Assembly: GCF_019703515.2 (NCBI RefSeq)
Contig: NC_059351.1
Location: 16,642,001 to 16,706,000, forward strand
Direction of reading: 5' to 3'
DNA: 64,000 nt
Source of the DNA: Myxocyprinus asiaticus
Taxonomy: Eukaryota; Chordata; Actinopteri; Cypriniformes; Catostomidae
Under the pieces are notes generated by a model. That model saw only the letters and a program-made list of their open reading frames with translations, did not search any database and was not told the origin of the DNA. The position numbers and the translations under genes are program-made. Below are positions 54,541 through 64,000 of the stretch, one piece after another. How positions within the stretch are numbered: the first letter of the stretch is position 1; each line of letters opens with the position of its first letter.

Positions 54541-56490
54541 GAAAACGCCCTGCCCCATGCAGAACAGGGAGGTCTGTAACGGGAGTCACCCTTACCTCCC
54601 TACCTTCAAACTCTGGCTTATACCTACTTGCCACTCTTTTTTGGAATGATCCCAGTCACCCCTTTCAAGTCTTGGTGGATTCAGGAGCAGTGGGAAACTT
54701 CATGGACTGTTCCTGGGCCAACGAGCATCTGGTTCCCAATGGATCACTTATGACTCCTCTTGCTGTGACTGTGCTGGATGGAAGAACGCTGGGAGTCGGA
54801 GACATCACCCAGGCCACAGAACCCCTACGCCTCTCCATTCTTCAACATCAAGAGGAGTTATCGTTCCATCTGATACAGTCCCCTGAGTTTCCTCTCATTC
54901 TCAGGTACCCCTGGCTTCAGCAGCACAATCCTCAGTTTGACTGGGCCATTGGATCTGTCCTTCAGTGTGAGCCAACCTGTAATGCCACCTGCTTAGTCCC
55001 TAGTCTCTCTGATTCATCTCTCGAGTCTCAAGAACCTATTGACCTCTCCCAAGTTCCACGTAATTACCATGACCTTCAATGGGTGTTCAGTAAGTGGAGG
55101 GCCAATTCATAACCACCTCACCATCCATATGACTGCACAATTGATCTGCTTCTTGGTACCTTCCGGGTACTCTGTCTACTGAGCACACAGCTATGGATGA
55201 TTACATCAAGGAGGCCCTCAATGCAGGCTTCATCAGCCCCTCCACCTCTCCTCCAGGAGCCAGGTTTTTCTTTGTGGGAAAGAAAGATGGAGTACTCCGG
55301 CCCAGGCTCAACAGCATTACGGTCAGGAATCGTTACCCCTTGCCATTGATGGGAACCGGCATTGAGATGTTGCAGGGAGCTTCCATCTTCTCCAAACTCA
55401 ATCTGCGCAACGCTTACCACCTAGTGCGCATCAGGTAAGGGGATGAATGGAAGTGGCATTGAACATGCCCATGGGCCACTCTAAATACCAGGTTACCAAT
55501 GCCCTGGCAGTATTTCAAACGCTTATCAACAACATGCTCCGAGATATGCCCAACATCTTTGTCTTCATCTACTTGGATGACATTCTTATATTCTCAAGTT
55601 CCCTTCGCAAGAACATTGAGCATGTCAAGCGAGTGCTTCAAAGCCTCAAGCCCAAGAAATGTGGGTTCTACACAACCAAAGTACAGTTCCTGGGATTCAT
55701 CATTGAGCCTGATCACATGCAAATGGATTCCAAGAAGGTACAAGCTTCTCTAATTTCTACCACAAGTTTATCAGTAATTTCAGTTCAGTGGCTGCATCCC
55801 TTTCCGTGGGAGACTGAGAACTTCTTGCAGTCAAGCTGGCACTCAAGGAATGGAGGCATTGTCTCGAGGGTGTGACTTATCCTTTTCAAGTCCTCACTGA
55901 CCACAAGAACCTTGAGTACATTCAACAAGCCAAGCGGTTAAATCCTCGACTGGCCCATTGGTCACTTTTCTATAACTGCTTCCAATTCATCCTCACCTAC
56001 TGACCTGATTCCAAGAATCTCAAGCCGGATGCCTTATCCCAAGTATATACACCCTCTGTCTGGGAAGATTCTGCTCTACCCATCATTCTGAGTAATAGGA
56101 TTGTGGCACCTTTTCGTTGGGAGATTGTGAATACAGTGAAACAAGCTCTAGTGCAGGAACCTGATCCAGATATTGGTCCTGCTAACCGCCTGTTTGTACC
56201 AAAGTCAGTCCGCTCTCAAGTTCTCCAGTGGGGACATTCGTCCCGCCTCACCTGTCATACTGTGCAACCAGAGTAAGGCTTCGCATCGCTCACCTCAGGG
56301 TTTACTCAAACCTCGTCGGCCCTGGTCTCATCTCTCCATGGATTTCATCACTGGCCTCCCACCGTCCTAAGGTAATACCACCATCTTAGTATTATTGACA
56401 GATTTTCTAAAGCTGGCAGATTAATTTCATTGCCCAAGCTACCATCTGCTAAAGAAACAGCTGAACTAGTCATTAACCATGTGTTCCGAG
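54525..56490 (+). pseudogene. Gypsy pol: protease, RT, RNase H, integrase N-terminus
   Basis: Protease with FQVLVDSGAVGNFMD (DSGA active site) at 54667-54712. RT from about 55190: [20 protein letters not shown], then [13 protein letters not shown], where the catalytic Asp of the usual LDLR is Asn; frameshift near 55440; the YLDDILIFSS active site is intact near 55570. A deletion follows in the connection (near 55750). RNase H remnants ([11 protein letters not shown]...[16 protein letters not shown]) and the integrase N-terminal part ([28 protein letters not shown]) with several stops lead to INHVFR at 56490, where the hAT inserts. Confidence 0.8.
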
Positions 56491-56679
56491 TAGGGATGTA
56501 ACGATGCACTCCAACCCGGTTGAAAATCAATGAAAATATGTGATGATTCAAGTCAGTTGAGATGTTAAACAAATCGCGATACACGTTTTAAACAGCAGGG
56601 GCACTGAAGCTATATAATTTGACCTCGCTTTGCAGGCGCTTTTGCAGCGAGCAAGTTGTAGCTTTAAACAGTAGCAAAC

Positions 56680-58841
56680 ATGGCGGTGGCAAGTGTAGAT
56701 GTTGATGTTGAGGATGCCCCATCCTCATTCAAATCGGAGGTGTGGCATCATTTGCGGCTTTCCAAAGACTAAAAATGAAAGCAGTGAGGTGGTAACAAAC
56801 AAAACAAAAACTGTGTGCAGATACTGCAAGAAGATGTTAATATACACTAATAGCACAACAAACATGATGCAGCATATAAACCGTCACCACAGTGAGAAGC
56901 TCCAGTCACCTCCGCCTGCACATAAAAATCTATTAATAGGCCAAACCACACTGACCGGCGGATTTGCAGCCTCACTCGCGGCGATGGGAGCAAGGGAAAT
57001 GGAGAACACAAGGTGCATCGTGTTTTCATGGCAAAAGATATAAGGCCATTATCTGTCATAGAAAATGAAGCATTTCGGCTACTGGTCAACACATTGGAGC
57101 CCAAATACACCATCCCATCACGCCCCCACTTTAGCCAGACTGTCATGCCAGCGCTTTACAGGGAAACAAAATCTAAGGTAGTTGAGACCCTCAGAAAAGC
57201 AGATAGCGTATCAATTACAACCGACAACTGGACCTCCAGGGCTACCCAAAGTTATCTTACGGTCACAGTCCATGTGATAACCAGCAAGTGGGAGATTGTT
57301 AATTTTGTTCTCCAAACTCGCCTTCAGTTCGAAACACACACCGGGGCTAATATTGCTGAAGTTTTAAAATCAGCTGTGAGTGAATGGGGGCTACAAAAGG
57401 TCAATCATGGAATTGCTGATGTCAAGGGCAATGCGAGGAATATGGATGTTGCTGTCAGAGAGGCTGGGCTAGCCCCCCGCGTCAGGTGTTTTGCCCACAC
57501 TTAGAACTTAGCCAGCCAAGTGGGTTTGAGTGTGCCCCACGTGAGCCGTTTGTTGGGCAGAGTGAGGCACATTGCTGCCTTCTTTCACCGAAGCTCCACA
57601 GCCACAGCTGCGCTCACAGCCAAACAGATACTACTGGAGCTTCCAGCGCACAAGTTAATCATCGATGTCGCTACACGCTGGAACAGCAATCTGGATATGA
57701 TCGAACGCAATCTCGAACAGCAAGCGGCTGTGACAACGACTCTCCTGAGCAACGACGTTTGATGAAATGTCCGTGAAATCGATACTTTGGATGGCTCAGA
57801 TATCTGTGATGCGGAGGACATGGTGAGGCTTCTTAAGCCACTCAAAATGGCCAGCACTGTGCTGTGTGACGAAAAAAATCCAACTGTGTCTCTCATTGTG
57901 CCCTTAAAGCATATGATCGAGCATAACATGGCATCCAACGAAGAAGACTCCCTCACTGTGAGCAACATGAAGAGAGCTATACTGAACAACATTTCAGAAA
58001 GATACACTTCAGAGTACAACCACTTGCTGGAGTGCATTGCATTAGACCCCCAGATTCCCGGGCTCTGCCTCATCTAGAGAAAGACCCGCACAAGGATGTA
58101 TTCCACAGACTGAAGCAGAAAGCTTTGCTGTTGTTGCAGAACCAGGTATTGTATTTATTTTACTCTCTCTTTCTCTAAATTGATTTAATAATTTGTGGAT
58201 TATTATGGCATATTTTTTCTAAATGTGTTCAAGTGTTAACTCTTGCAAGAGTAATGATACAAATGATAACAAATAATATTAAAATCTTGCCTTTATAACA
58301 ATGTGAAACCCCTGTCACTGTTGTTCATAGATTTTACTTAGTCTTTTTATTTCTGCTGTTCCTCTGTGCAGGATGAGGGTGAAGAGAGTGCCAGTGGCCA
58401 CCCCCCTGCAGCAGAGCAGTCTCTTGACCAGACAGACAGAGCAGGAGCTGAGCTGAAACAACCTCCTTCCAAGAAAACAGCATTGGAAGATCTCATTGGA
58501 GGGACTTTCGATGAACCATCTCCACAGCACATCAGTCAAATTGATGCAGAAATGAGAAATGATGAGAAATGAGAATTGATGAGAAATGATTAATGAGAAA
58601 TAAGTACAGAGCTGAAACATCCATTTCCCTCAATAGCTGTCCACTCAAGTGGTGGAAAGAGAATGCTAGGCTGTACCCACTGCTCTCCAGTCAAGCAAAA
58701 GCATACCTCTCCACACCAGCCACCTCTGTCCCTAGTGAAAGTGTTTTTTCATCAGCAGGGGACATTGTGAATGTGCAGAGATCTCAACTCCTGCCGGAAA
58801 AAAGTAGATATGCTGATATTTCTTTAAAAAAAAAACATTAA
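56680..58841 (+). pseudogene. hAT transposase, ZBED-like, two exons
   Basis: ATG at 56680 (MAVASVDVDVEDAPSSFKSE); a frameshift near 56755 leads to the BED finger (KTVCRYCKKML ... HINRHHSEK). Further frameshift near 57010, then PLSVIENEAFRLLVNTLEPK, SVSITTDNWTSRATQSYLTV (first Asp), the region HGIADVKGNARNMDVAVREA with CFAHT, TRWNSNLDMIERNLEQQ, SLIVPLKHMIEHNM. The donor CAG|GTATTG at 58146 and acceptor TCTGTGCAG at 58371 define a 226-bp intron. Exon 2 is DEGEESASGHPPAAEQSLDQ and the C-terminal dimerisation segment YLSTPATSVPSESVFSSAGD. At least five lesions make it inactive. Confidence 0.8.
58146..58371 (+). other. Intron of nested hAT transposase
   Basis: GT...AG, with a T-rich acceptor tract (ttcctctgtgcag). 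Joins LLLQNQ to DEGEESASG. Confidence 0.6.
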
Positions 58842-59111
58842 AAAAATTCCAAGCTAGGAAAGAGCACAGGCAAAGCCTTAGTTTGTTTATATGAAGAGAT
58901 TTATTTTATTTGTATTATTCATTTATTTATTTATTTATTTGATTTGGGATTTGTTTTAAAATTTCACAAAGAAATGTACAGCATTTTGTCTGAGTGAGAA
59001 ATAATAAAAGGACACTTTTTCATTAATAATTTGTCTTAAATCTTTTTTTGTTAAAAAAATCATGAGAAAATCATATCATAATCATGAGTTTAGTGAATCG
59101 TTGCATGCCTA

Positions 59112-59954
59112 GTTCTGAGTTTTTGGTATCCCTCAAGATATTGTTTCAGACCGTGGACCTCAGTTTTCCTCCTGGTTCTGGAAGTCCTTCTGCCAGCTGC
59201 TAGGGACGACGGTGAGCCTGTCTTCAGGGTTCCGTCTTGAATCCAATGGACAAACAGAAAGAGTGAACCAGGAGCTGGAGACAACCCTGAGGTATTTGGC
59301 CACCAACAACCAGTCCTCTTAGTCTTCTTTCATTGTGTGGACAGAATATGCCCACAACACCTTAAGATCTCTGGCCACCGGGATATCATCTTTCGAGTGT
59401 CAATTTGGCGTTGCTCCACCTTTATTTCCAGAGCAATAGGAGGAAGTTGGAGTACCATCAGCCCAGAGGTTTGTTAGACGGTGCCGATCCACCTGGAGGA
59501 AGTCTCGAGTCAAACTCCTCCAAGCCTCGCAACTATACCAGCGTCAGGCCAATCGATGCTGCTGACCCGCCCCCACCCTCCTCCCAGAAAAAACAATATG
59601 GCTTTTGACTAAGAAATTGCCGTTACGAGTGGAATCATGCAAGCTCTCCCAGAAGTGAATCGGGCTGTTTCAAATTGCCAGGAAAATCAACCCAGTCACT
59701 TATCATTTATACTTACCTAGATCCCTCAGACTTAACCCCACATTTCATGTTTCATTGTTAAAACCTGTTTTGTCCTCTCCTTTTGCTCCGCCAGGCAGAC
59801 ATCTCCCTCCACCTCGTATCATCGATGACCAACCAGCCTTTACAGTCCACCGGATACTGCACTCCCATCAGATGCAGTGGTCATTGCAGTATCTGGTTGA
59901 TTGGAGGGCTACGGCCCTGAGGAGTGCTCCTGGATTCCTGCCAGAGACATCCTA
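59112..59954 (+). pseudogene. Gypsy integrase core and chromodomain
   Basis: Continues from before the h[22 protein letters not shown] (second catalytic Asp) and [20 protein letters not shown] (catalytic Glu), WTEYAHNTLRSLATGISSFE, then LPRSLRLNPTFHVSLLKPVL and a chromodomain PPPRIIDDQPAFTVHRILHS ... [11 protein letters not shown] near 59810-59930. Stops occur near 59322, 59440 and 59570. Chromodomains direct some Gypsy integrases to modified histones (known). Inactive here. Confidence 0.8.
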
Positions 59955-60034
59955 GAGTTGATTAGGGAGTTTCACGCTTGCCAGCCGTATCATCCTGGAG
60001 GGAACATCAGGACCCATTCCTAGAGAAGGGGTTC

Positions 60035-60113
60035 TGTCAGCTTTGAGCTATTGTTGTTCTTGTTTTGTCCACTAGATGGCCTCAGTGTACGTTTTGTTCT
60101 GTTCCTTTTTTTC
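60035..60113 (+). repeat. 3' LTR of Gypsy element, truncated
   Basis: About 79 bp matching the start of the 5' LTR at 53631 with a few differences (ttgttgttcttgttttgtcc versus ttgttattcttgttttggcc). Broken off by hAT-derived sequence from 60118. Confidence 0.75.
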
Positions 60114-60117
60114 AGGG

Positions 60118-60247
60118 CAAAACATCTGACATGGGGGGCTAGCCCAGCCTCTCTGACAGCAACATCCATATTCCTCACATTGTCGTTGACATCAGCAATT
60201 CCATGAATGACATTTTGAAGCCCCCATTCACTCACAGCTGATTTTGT
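60118..60247 (-). pseudogene. hAT transposase fragment
   Basis: On the - strand: KSAVSEWGLQNVIHGIADVN, RNMDVAVREAGLAPHVRCFA. It matches the transposase of the nested hAT at about 57367-57495 with roughly 8-10 differences in 130 bp. No hAT termini accompany it, and it abuts the broken 3' LTR. Confidence 0.8.
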
Positions 60248-60365
60248 CATGTGCCTCACCTGTGTCTTTGATTCATAGCATGGAACTTTTAGGCACTTTA
60301 ACTTTTAAATACACCAGGGACACTTATTTTGAAAAGTTTGCACTTCACTGCTCATTCAAACAAAT

Positions 60366-60545
60366 AAGCAGGGGTGGAAAGAGTACTGAAAAATAATACT
60401 CAAGTAAAAGTACTGTTACTTCTTAAAAAAATTAGTTTGAGTAGAGTAAAAGTACCTGTCCTAAAAACTACTCAAGTAAGAGTAAAAGAGTAGCTCATTT
60501 AAAAGTACTCATGAGTAGTGAGTATTGAGTACTGAGTTATGAAAG
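60366..60545 (+). repeat. Teleost dispersed repeat, left end
   Basis: caggggtggaaagagtactg followed by actcaagtaaaagtactgtt and further agtaaaagtac motifs, a very common fish repeat, probably a hAT-type MITE. A matching right terminus was not found. Confidence 0.5.
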
Positions 60546-61063
60546 CTATGCCCCTTTATAATAAAAACTGTATGCTGCAATTTAAAAATGTAGCACACAT
60601 ACTGTAATTTACATTCCCTTTTATAGCTGTTTGCCAGAAAGAATAAAAATATAGGTATTTTACAGGTGTTTGTGACTGACAACTTTTAAAATACATCACT
60701 TACTATGATATTGTAAACACTACATGAATCTGATGGAAAGAAAATAAAAATAAAAGGGTGACATGATTACAGAAATGAAAAGATGAAAAAGTTATTGTCA
60801 GTACAATGATCCCCATTTTATATTGTAATGTATGAAACAATTACATTAAAATCAGTTTATGTGTAATGTCTAAATTTCCCTTAATGCCGACAGAGAGAGT
60901 TACTGTTGCGCATAAAACATGTTCAAAACAATGCAAGGACTGCCAAAAAAAATAAAAAAATAAAAAAATAAATAAAACACTTAAAAACCAGGGTCACTTG
61001 GCGCGTCATGTCCCGCACAATAGAGGGGGTAGAGCATTTGTTTGGTAGAGGGGCCACATCGGG
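60546..61063. other. AT-rich stretch without a supported gene
   Basis: Nothing recognised apart from an A/T simple run near 60948-60976. Confidence 0.4.
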
Positions 61064-61767
61064 CTTCAAAGGAATAATTCACACAAAAATGAAAATTCTC
61101 ACATCATTTAGTCACCCTTATGTCATACTGATGTCAATGACTTACGTCAGCAGAACACAAATTAAGATTTTTAGAAGAATATCTCAGCTCTTTTGGTCCA
61201 TACAATGCAAGTGAATGGGTGCCAAAATTTTGAAGCTCCAAAAATCTCACAAGTCAGCATAAAAGTAGCCTAATCCATGTGACTCCAGTGGTTAAATCCA
61301 TGTCTTCAGAAGATATATGATAGGTTGGGTGAGAAACAGATCAATATTTTAGTCAATTTTTATAAATTCTCCTCCCTGCTCAGTCAATCTCCACTTTAAC
61401 TTTCACTTTCTTCTTTTGATTTCAGTGATTCACATTCTTCATTCATATCACCATCTACTGGGCAGGAAGAAGAATTTCTAGCAAAAATGGACTTAAATAT
61501 TGATTTTTTTCTTACCCACACCTATCATATCTCTTCTGAAGTCATGAATTAAACCACTGGAGTCTTATAGATTACTTGTGTGCTGCCTTTATGTGCTTTT
61601 TGGAGCATCAAAATTGTGGCATCGTATGGACCAAAAGAGCTGAGATATTCTTCTTAAAATCTTAATTTGTGTTCTGCTGAAGAGAGAAAGTCATACACAT
61701 TTGGGATGGCATAAGGGTGACTAAATGAAAAGAGAATTTAAATTTTTGGGTGAACTATTTCTTTAAG
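61064..61767. mobile_element. Palindromic fold-back element (MITE)
   Basis: Left arm 61064 to about 61395 and right arm about 61437-61767 are reverse complements over almost their entire length, for example agatttttagaagaatatct with its partner near 61650, and gatatatgataggttgggtg with its partner near 61515. The loop is about 40 bp. The termini (cttcaaaggaataattcac) are the same common fish repeat as at 4912. No ORF. Non-autonomous, source transposase unknown. Confidence 0.75.
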
Positions 61768-62094
61768 TAGCACATGGGGGACCACATTGTACTCTTTTTG
61801 AGATACAATGTTCCACACTGATTTAGTTCTTGTATCTTTTAAGCCCAGCAATAGTTGTGTTTTCATTCTAATGCATGATGCACAATTTTCTTAAGTTTGT
61901 GACTGGTGGAATGTTCTGCCTGAAGTATTGTTCTATAAAGGTTGATACTTTTCTATCAGGCATTAGAAAAAACATGATAAAGGCTAAGCATAATTATAAA
62001 TTATTTTATCATTTCTACTTTCCTGGTAATTTATTATAAAAATTAACACACTCTCTATATCAGGGGTTGGTATTATTGAAAAAAACGACTCGAT
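61768..62094. other. Stretch between fold-back element and L1
   Basis: Probably includes the L1 5' UTR, whose start cannot be fixed. No gene seen. Confidence 0.4.
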
Positions 62095-62736
62095 ATGGAT
62101 GGCGCGGCACGAGAAGGAATCCAGTGTCAGTTGTCCAACATGTCGGTGATGTTGACGAAGATTCTTGCTGACTTGGAGGATCTCGCTGTAATACGTCGAT
62201 CGATTACGGCGATGGAAATAAAATTCTCTGAGTTAGCTACAAGAGTGACTGATGTTGAAAAACAAATCGATTTTCTAGAATCTTTGGAGAGGGAATTAAC
62301 CGCTAATCCGCCGGTGACCAAAGTTGATTTGGAACATCTCCTTGAAAAGCTTGAAGATCTTGAGAATAGGAGCCATAGGAATAACGTTCGAATTGTTGGA
62401 ATTCCTGAGCATGAGGAGGGCAGAGATATGGTGAAATTCCTAGACAAGTTTTTCCCGAGTCTGCTCGACATAACAGGCCACAAGTTGTAAATCGAGCGAG
62501 CTCACAGAGTGCCAGCTCACAGATCTGCTGAGGGAGATAGGCCCCGATCAATTCTGGCCAGATTTCTGAGATCATCCGATAAAGATCTTGTGTTGCGCCA
62601 GGCGAGGAGCAAAGGGAAGCTTTCTTGGAAGAACCATAATATTTTCTTGTTCCCGGACTTTGCGAAATCAACAAGACAGAAACGCGATCAGTTCAAGGAA
62701 TGTAAGAAACTCTTACAAAGATCTCGTTCGCTCTAA
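62095..62736 (+). pseudogene. L1 ORF1p-like protein with one in-frame stop
   Basis: ATG at 62095 opens MDGAAREGIQCQL. Residues about 15-95 are heptad-like coiled coil (SELATRVTDVEKQIDFLESL), followed by the RRM-type start LEDLENRSHRNNVRIVGIPE. TAA at 62488-62490 interrupts, then the same frame continues IERAHRVPAHRSAEGDRPRS and FLRSSDKDLVLRQARSKGKL (C-terminal domain) to 62736. L1 ORF1p is a trimeric RNA chaperone that coats L1 RNA (known). 213 codons in all, on the short side. Confidence 0.8.
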
Positions 62737-63187
62737 TGTTTCCAGCAAAACTGAGAATAGAAACAAAGGTCGGTCGCAAAGTATTTACATGTCCAAATCT
62801 GGCAATGTCTTTTATTGAATCAATGTCTGAGTAAACCATTGGATGTTTCTCATGTGAGTGGGCCTGACTTGCTGTACTTACTCTTGAGGAAGCTGGGCGA
62901 CATTTTAGATTTTCTGCGTTGGCTCTGCCGAGCGGCTGGAGCTTGTTTTGTGAATAACACTTTTCCTTAAAGAAAGTTTTGCATCGAAGTTCCCGGACAG
63001 ATTGAGAGTGGACACTATGGATGACCGCAAAATATCTACATGCTCACACAAAGGATGTCTTTTATAAAGTTGACGGATTGTGTAAGTCATGGTATATGAC
63101 TGTCATGGTTGATTGTTTCACTAATGGTGAATGTGGTCTGTATAATTTTGTTTTTGACACACAGTTTATTTTTTTTATTATATCAAT

Positions 63188-63812
63188 ATGTCAAATGTTA
63201 ATATGAGCGGATTGTCTCTCTCCACATGGAATGTGAATGGGTTGGGGCACCCCATAAAAAGAAGGAAGGTTATTTCTTTTCTTAAACATAAAAAATATGA
63301 TATAGTGTTTCTTCAAGAAACACATCTCTCCCCGCAGGAAGCTGAAAAATTTGGGAAGATATGGGGTGGACATGTTTTTTTTAGTGCTGGCTCAAGTAAG
63401 AGCAAGGGAGTCATTATACTGGTAAATAAACATCTACAATTCAAATGTCTCAAACAGATTAAAGATAAATTAGGAAGAGTCATTATTGTGTTAGTTGAAA
63501 TTCAAAGGCAAAGGTTGATTTTGGCTAATCTTTACGCACCTAACGCTGATGATCAAGGCTTTTTATAGATCCTGAAGGGATGTTGCAAACCGCTGGCACC
63601 CCTCATGATACAATACTGGGAGGAGACTTTAATCTTTTGATGGACTCAGTCCTTGATCATAGTGAAGCAAAAGTCTGTAAACCCCCTAGAGCAACATTGA
63701 CGCTTCATAGGATGTGTAAAAATCTTGGTCTTACGGATATTTGGAGACTTTTGAACCCATCTGGTAGGGACTATACATTTTTTTCATCAGTCCATAAGCT
63801 TTATTCTAGAAT

Positions 63813-63877
<65 letters not shown>

Positions 63878-64000
63878 AAATCCCTCCTTTCATCTGTTGT
63901 TGATTGCTCAATTGGAAATATCTTAGTCTCAGATCATGCCCTGGTGAGTTTAAAGGTGTTGCCATATACAGAGAAAAATAAATCATATAGTTGGTGCCTT
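63188..64000 (+). pseudogene. L1 ORF2 endonuclease domain (continues beyond window)
   Basis: APE-like endonuclease: LSTWNVNGLGHPIKRRKVIS, then DIVFLQETHLSPQE with the catalytic Glu, LILANLYAPNADDQ, and after a one-base loss near 63565 ILGGDFNLLMDSV (GDFN). A (TA)n tract at 63821-63875 interrupts YSRIDF...SKSLLSSVVDCSIG, after which SDHALVSLKVLP (SDH catalytic motif) follows. RT would lie beyond the window edge. Either Met at 63188 or 63203 could start it. Nicks target DNA in L1 mobilisation (known). Confidence 0.85.
63821..63875. repeat. (TA)n microsatellite inside L1 endonuclease
   Basis: About 27 TA units within coding sequence. It interrupts the Phe-Ile/Ser region before SKSLL and shifts the frame. 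Confidence 0.95.

Larger units (their letters stand above)
56491..59111 (+). mobile_element. hAT transposon nested in Gypsy integrase
   Basis: Termini TAGGGATGTAACGATGCACT and, reverse complemented, TAGGCATGCAACGATTCACT. The 8-bp target duplication is gttccgag (56483-56490) and gttctgag (59112-59119), one mismatch. The interrupted integrase reads straight across (INHVFRV then [14 protein letters not shown]). Length 2621 bp. Carries a two-exon transposase. Confidence 0.9.
53631..60113 (+). mobile_element. Gypsy-type LTR retrotransposon with chromodomain, split by hAT
   Basis: The termini share tgtcagctttgagctattgt at 53631 and 60035; the second copy follows a purine tract (agagaaggggttc), so these are LTR starts. 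Between lie gag, CCHC knuckle, protease, RT, RNase H, integrase and a C-terminal chromodomain, in Gypsy order. A hAT element (56491-59111) interrupts integrase. The 5' LTR and leader are short (about 120 bp before gag) and the 3' LTR stops after about 79 bp where a hAT fragment begins. Many stops and frameshifts. Confidence 0.85.

Overview
The window is eukaryotic and almost certainly from a teleost fish, most likely a cyprinid. Vertebrate-type DIRS tyrosine-recombinase retrotransposons, Sleeping-Beauty-like and other Tc1 elements, ZBED/hAT transposons, a CR1/L2-type LINE, a chromodomain Gypsy element, an L1 and many long (TA)n and (CA)n microsatellites occur together in AT-rich DNA. I found no host protein-coding gene, tRNA, rRNA or CRISPR array. 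Nearly every recognisable coding stretch belongs to a transposable element. The species assignment is inference.

Layout. 1-2533: 3' half of a DIRS element (A, + strand; RNase H, tyrosine recombinase, 3' terminal repeat). 2534-2864: DIRS-derived mini-element. 2863-4874: LTR element carrying only a gag-like ORF. 4912-6310: SINE/MITE-like and putative hAT non-autonomous pieces. 7243-7383: C-terminal fragment of an unidentified protein. 7416-8683: decayed Sleeping-Beauty-like Tc1. 8749-10373: LTR-like element (+). 12083-16651: DIRS B (-), the most complete 5' part. 17139-18545: IS630/Tc1-superfamily transposase pseudogene with a clear intron. 20439-26476: two DIRS copies (C +, D -) tail to tail, flanked by a 196-bp inverted duplication of non-DIRS sequence. 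26597-28189 and 28290-29521: two further Tc1 elements. 30397-33553: DIRS E (-). 35517-38394: hAT/ZBED element (-). 38431-39115: chimera of a Tc1 fragment, a DIRS fragment and an inverted Tc1 piece. 40845-42208: hAT-like non-autonomous element. 42307-44306: second copy of the LTR-like element (-) with a 4-bp target duplication. 47495-48064: deleted Tc1. About 48490-52083: LINE with an uninterrupted 979-codon ORF. 53631-60113: degraded Gypsy element split inside integrase by a spliced hAT (56491-59111) with an 8-bp target duplication. 61064-61767: palindromic fold-back element. 62095 to window end: 5' part of an L1.

The DIRS copies share a modular plan: a 5' terminal repeat, a compact CCAAT / octamer / TATA promoter, gag with a Cys/His cluster, RT plus RNase H, and a tyrosine recombinase whose frame stays open back through the RNase H region. 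All other proteins except the 979-aa LINE product carry stops, frameshifts or lost catalytic residues, so only that LINE looks recently active. The most unusual structures are the inverted DIRS pair with its duplicated flank, the histone-like DIRS promoter module, the Tc1/DIRS template-switch hairpin, the two opposed LTR-like elements that share an antisense ORF, and the repeated coincidence of (TA)n tracts with element borders. All boundaries were set by eye.
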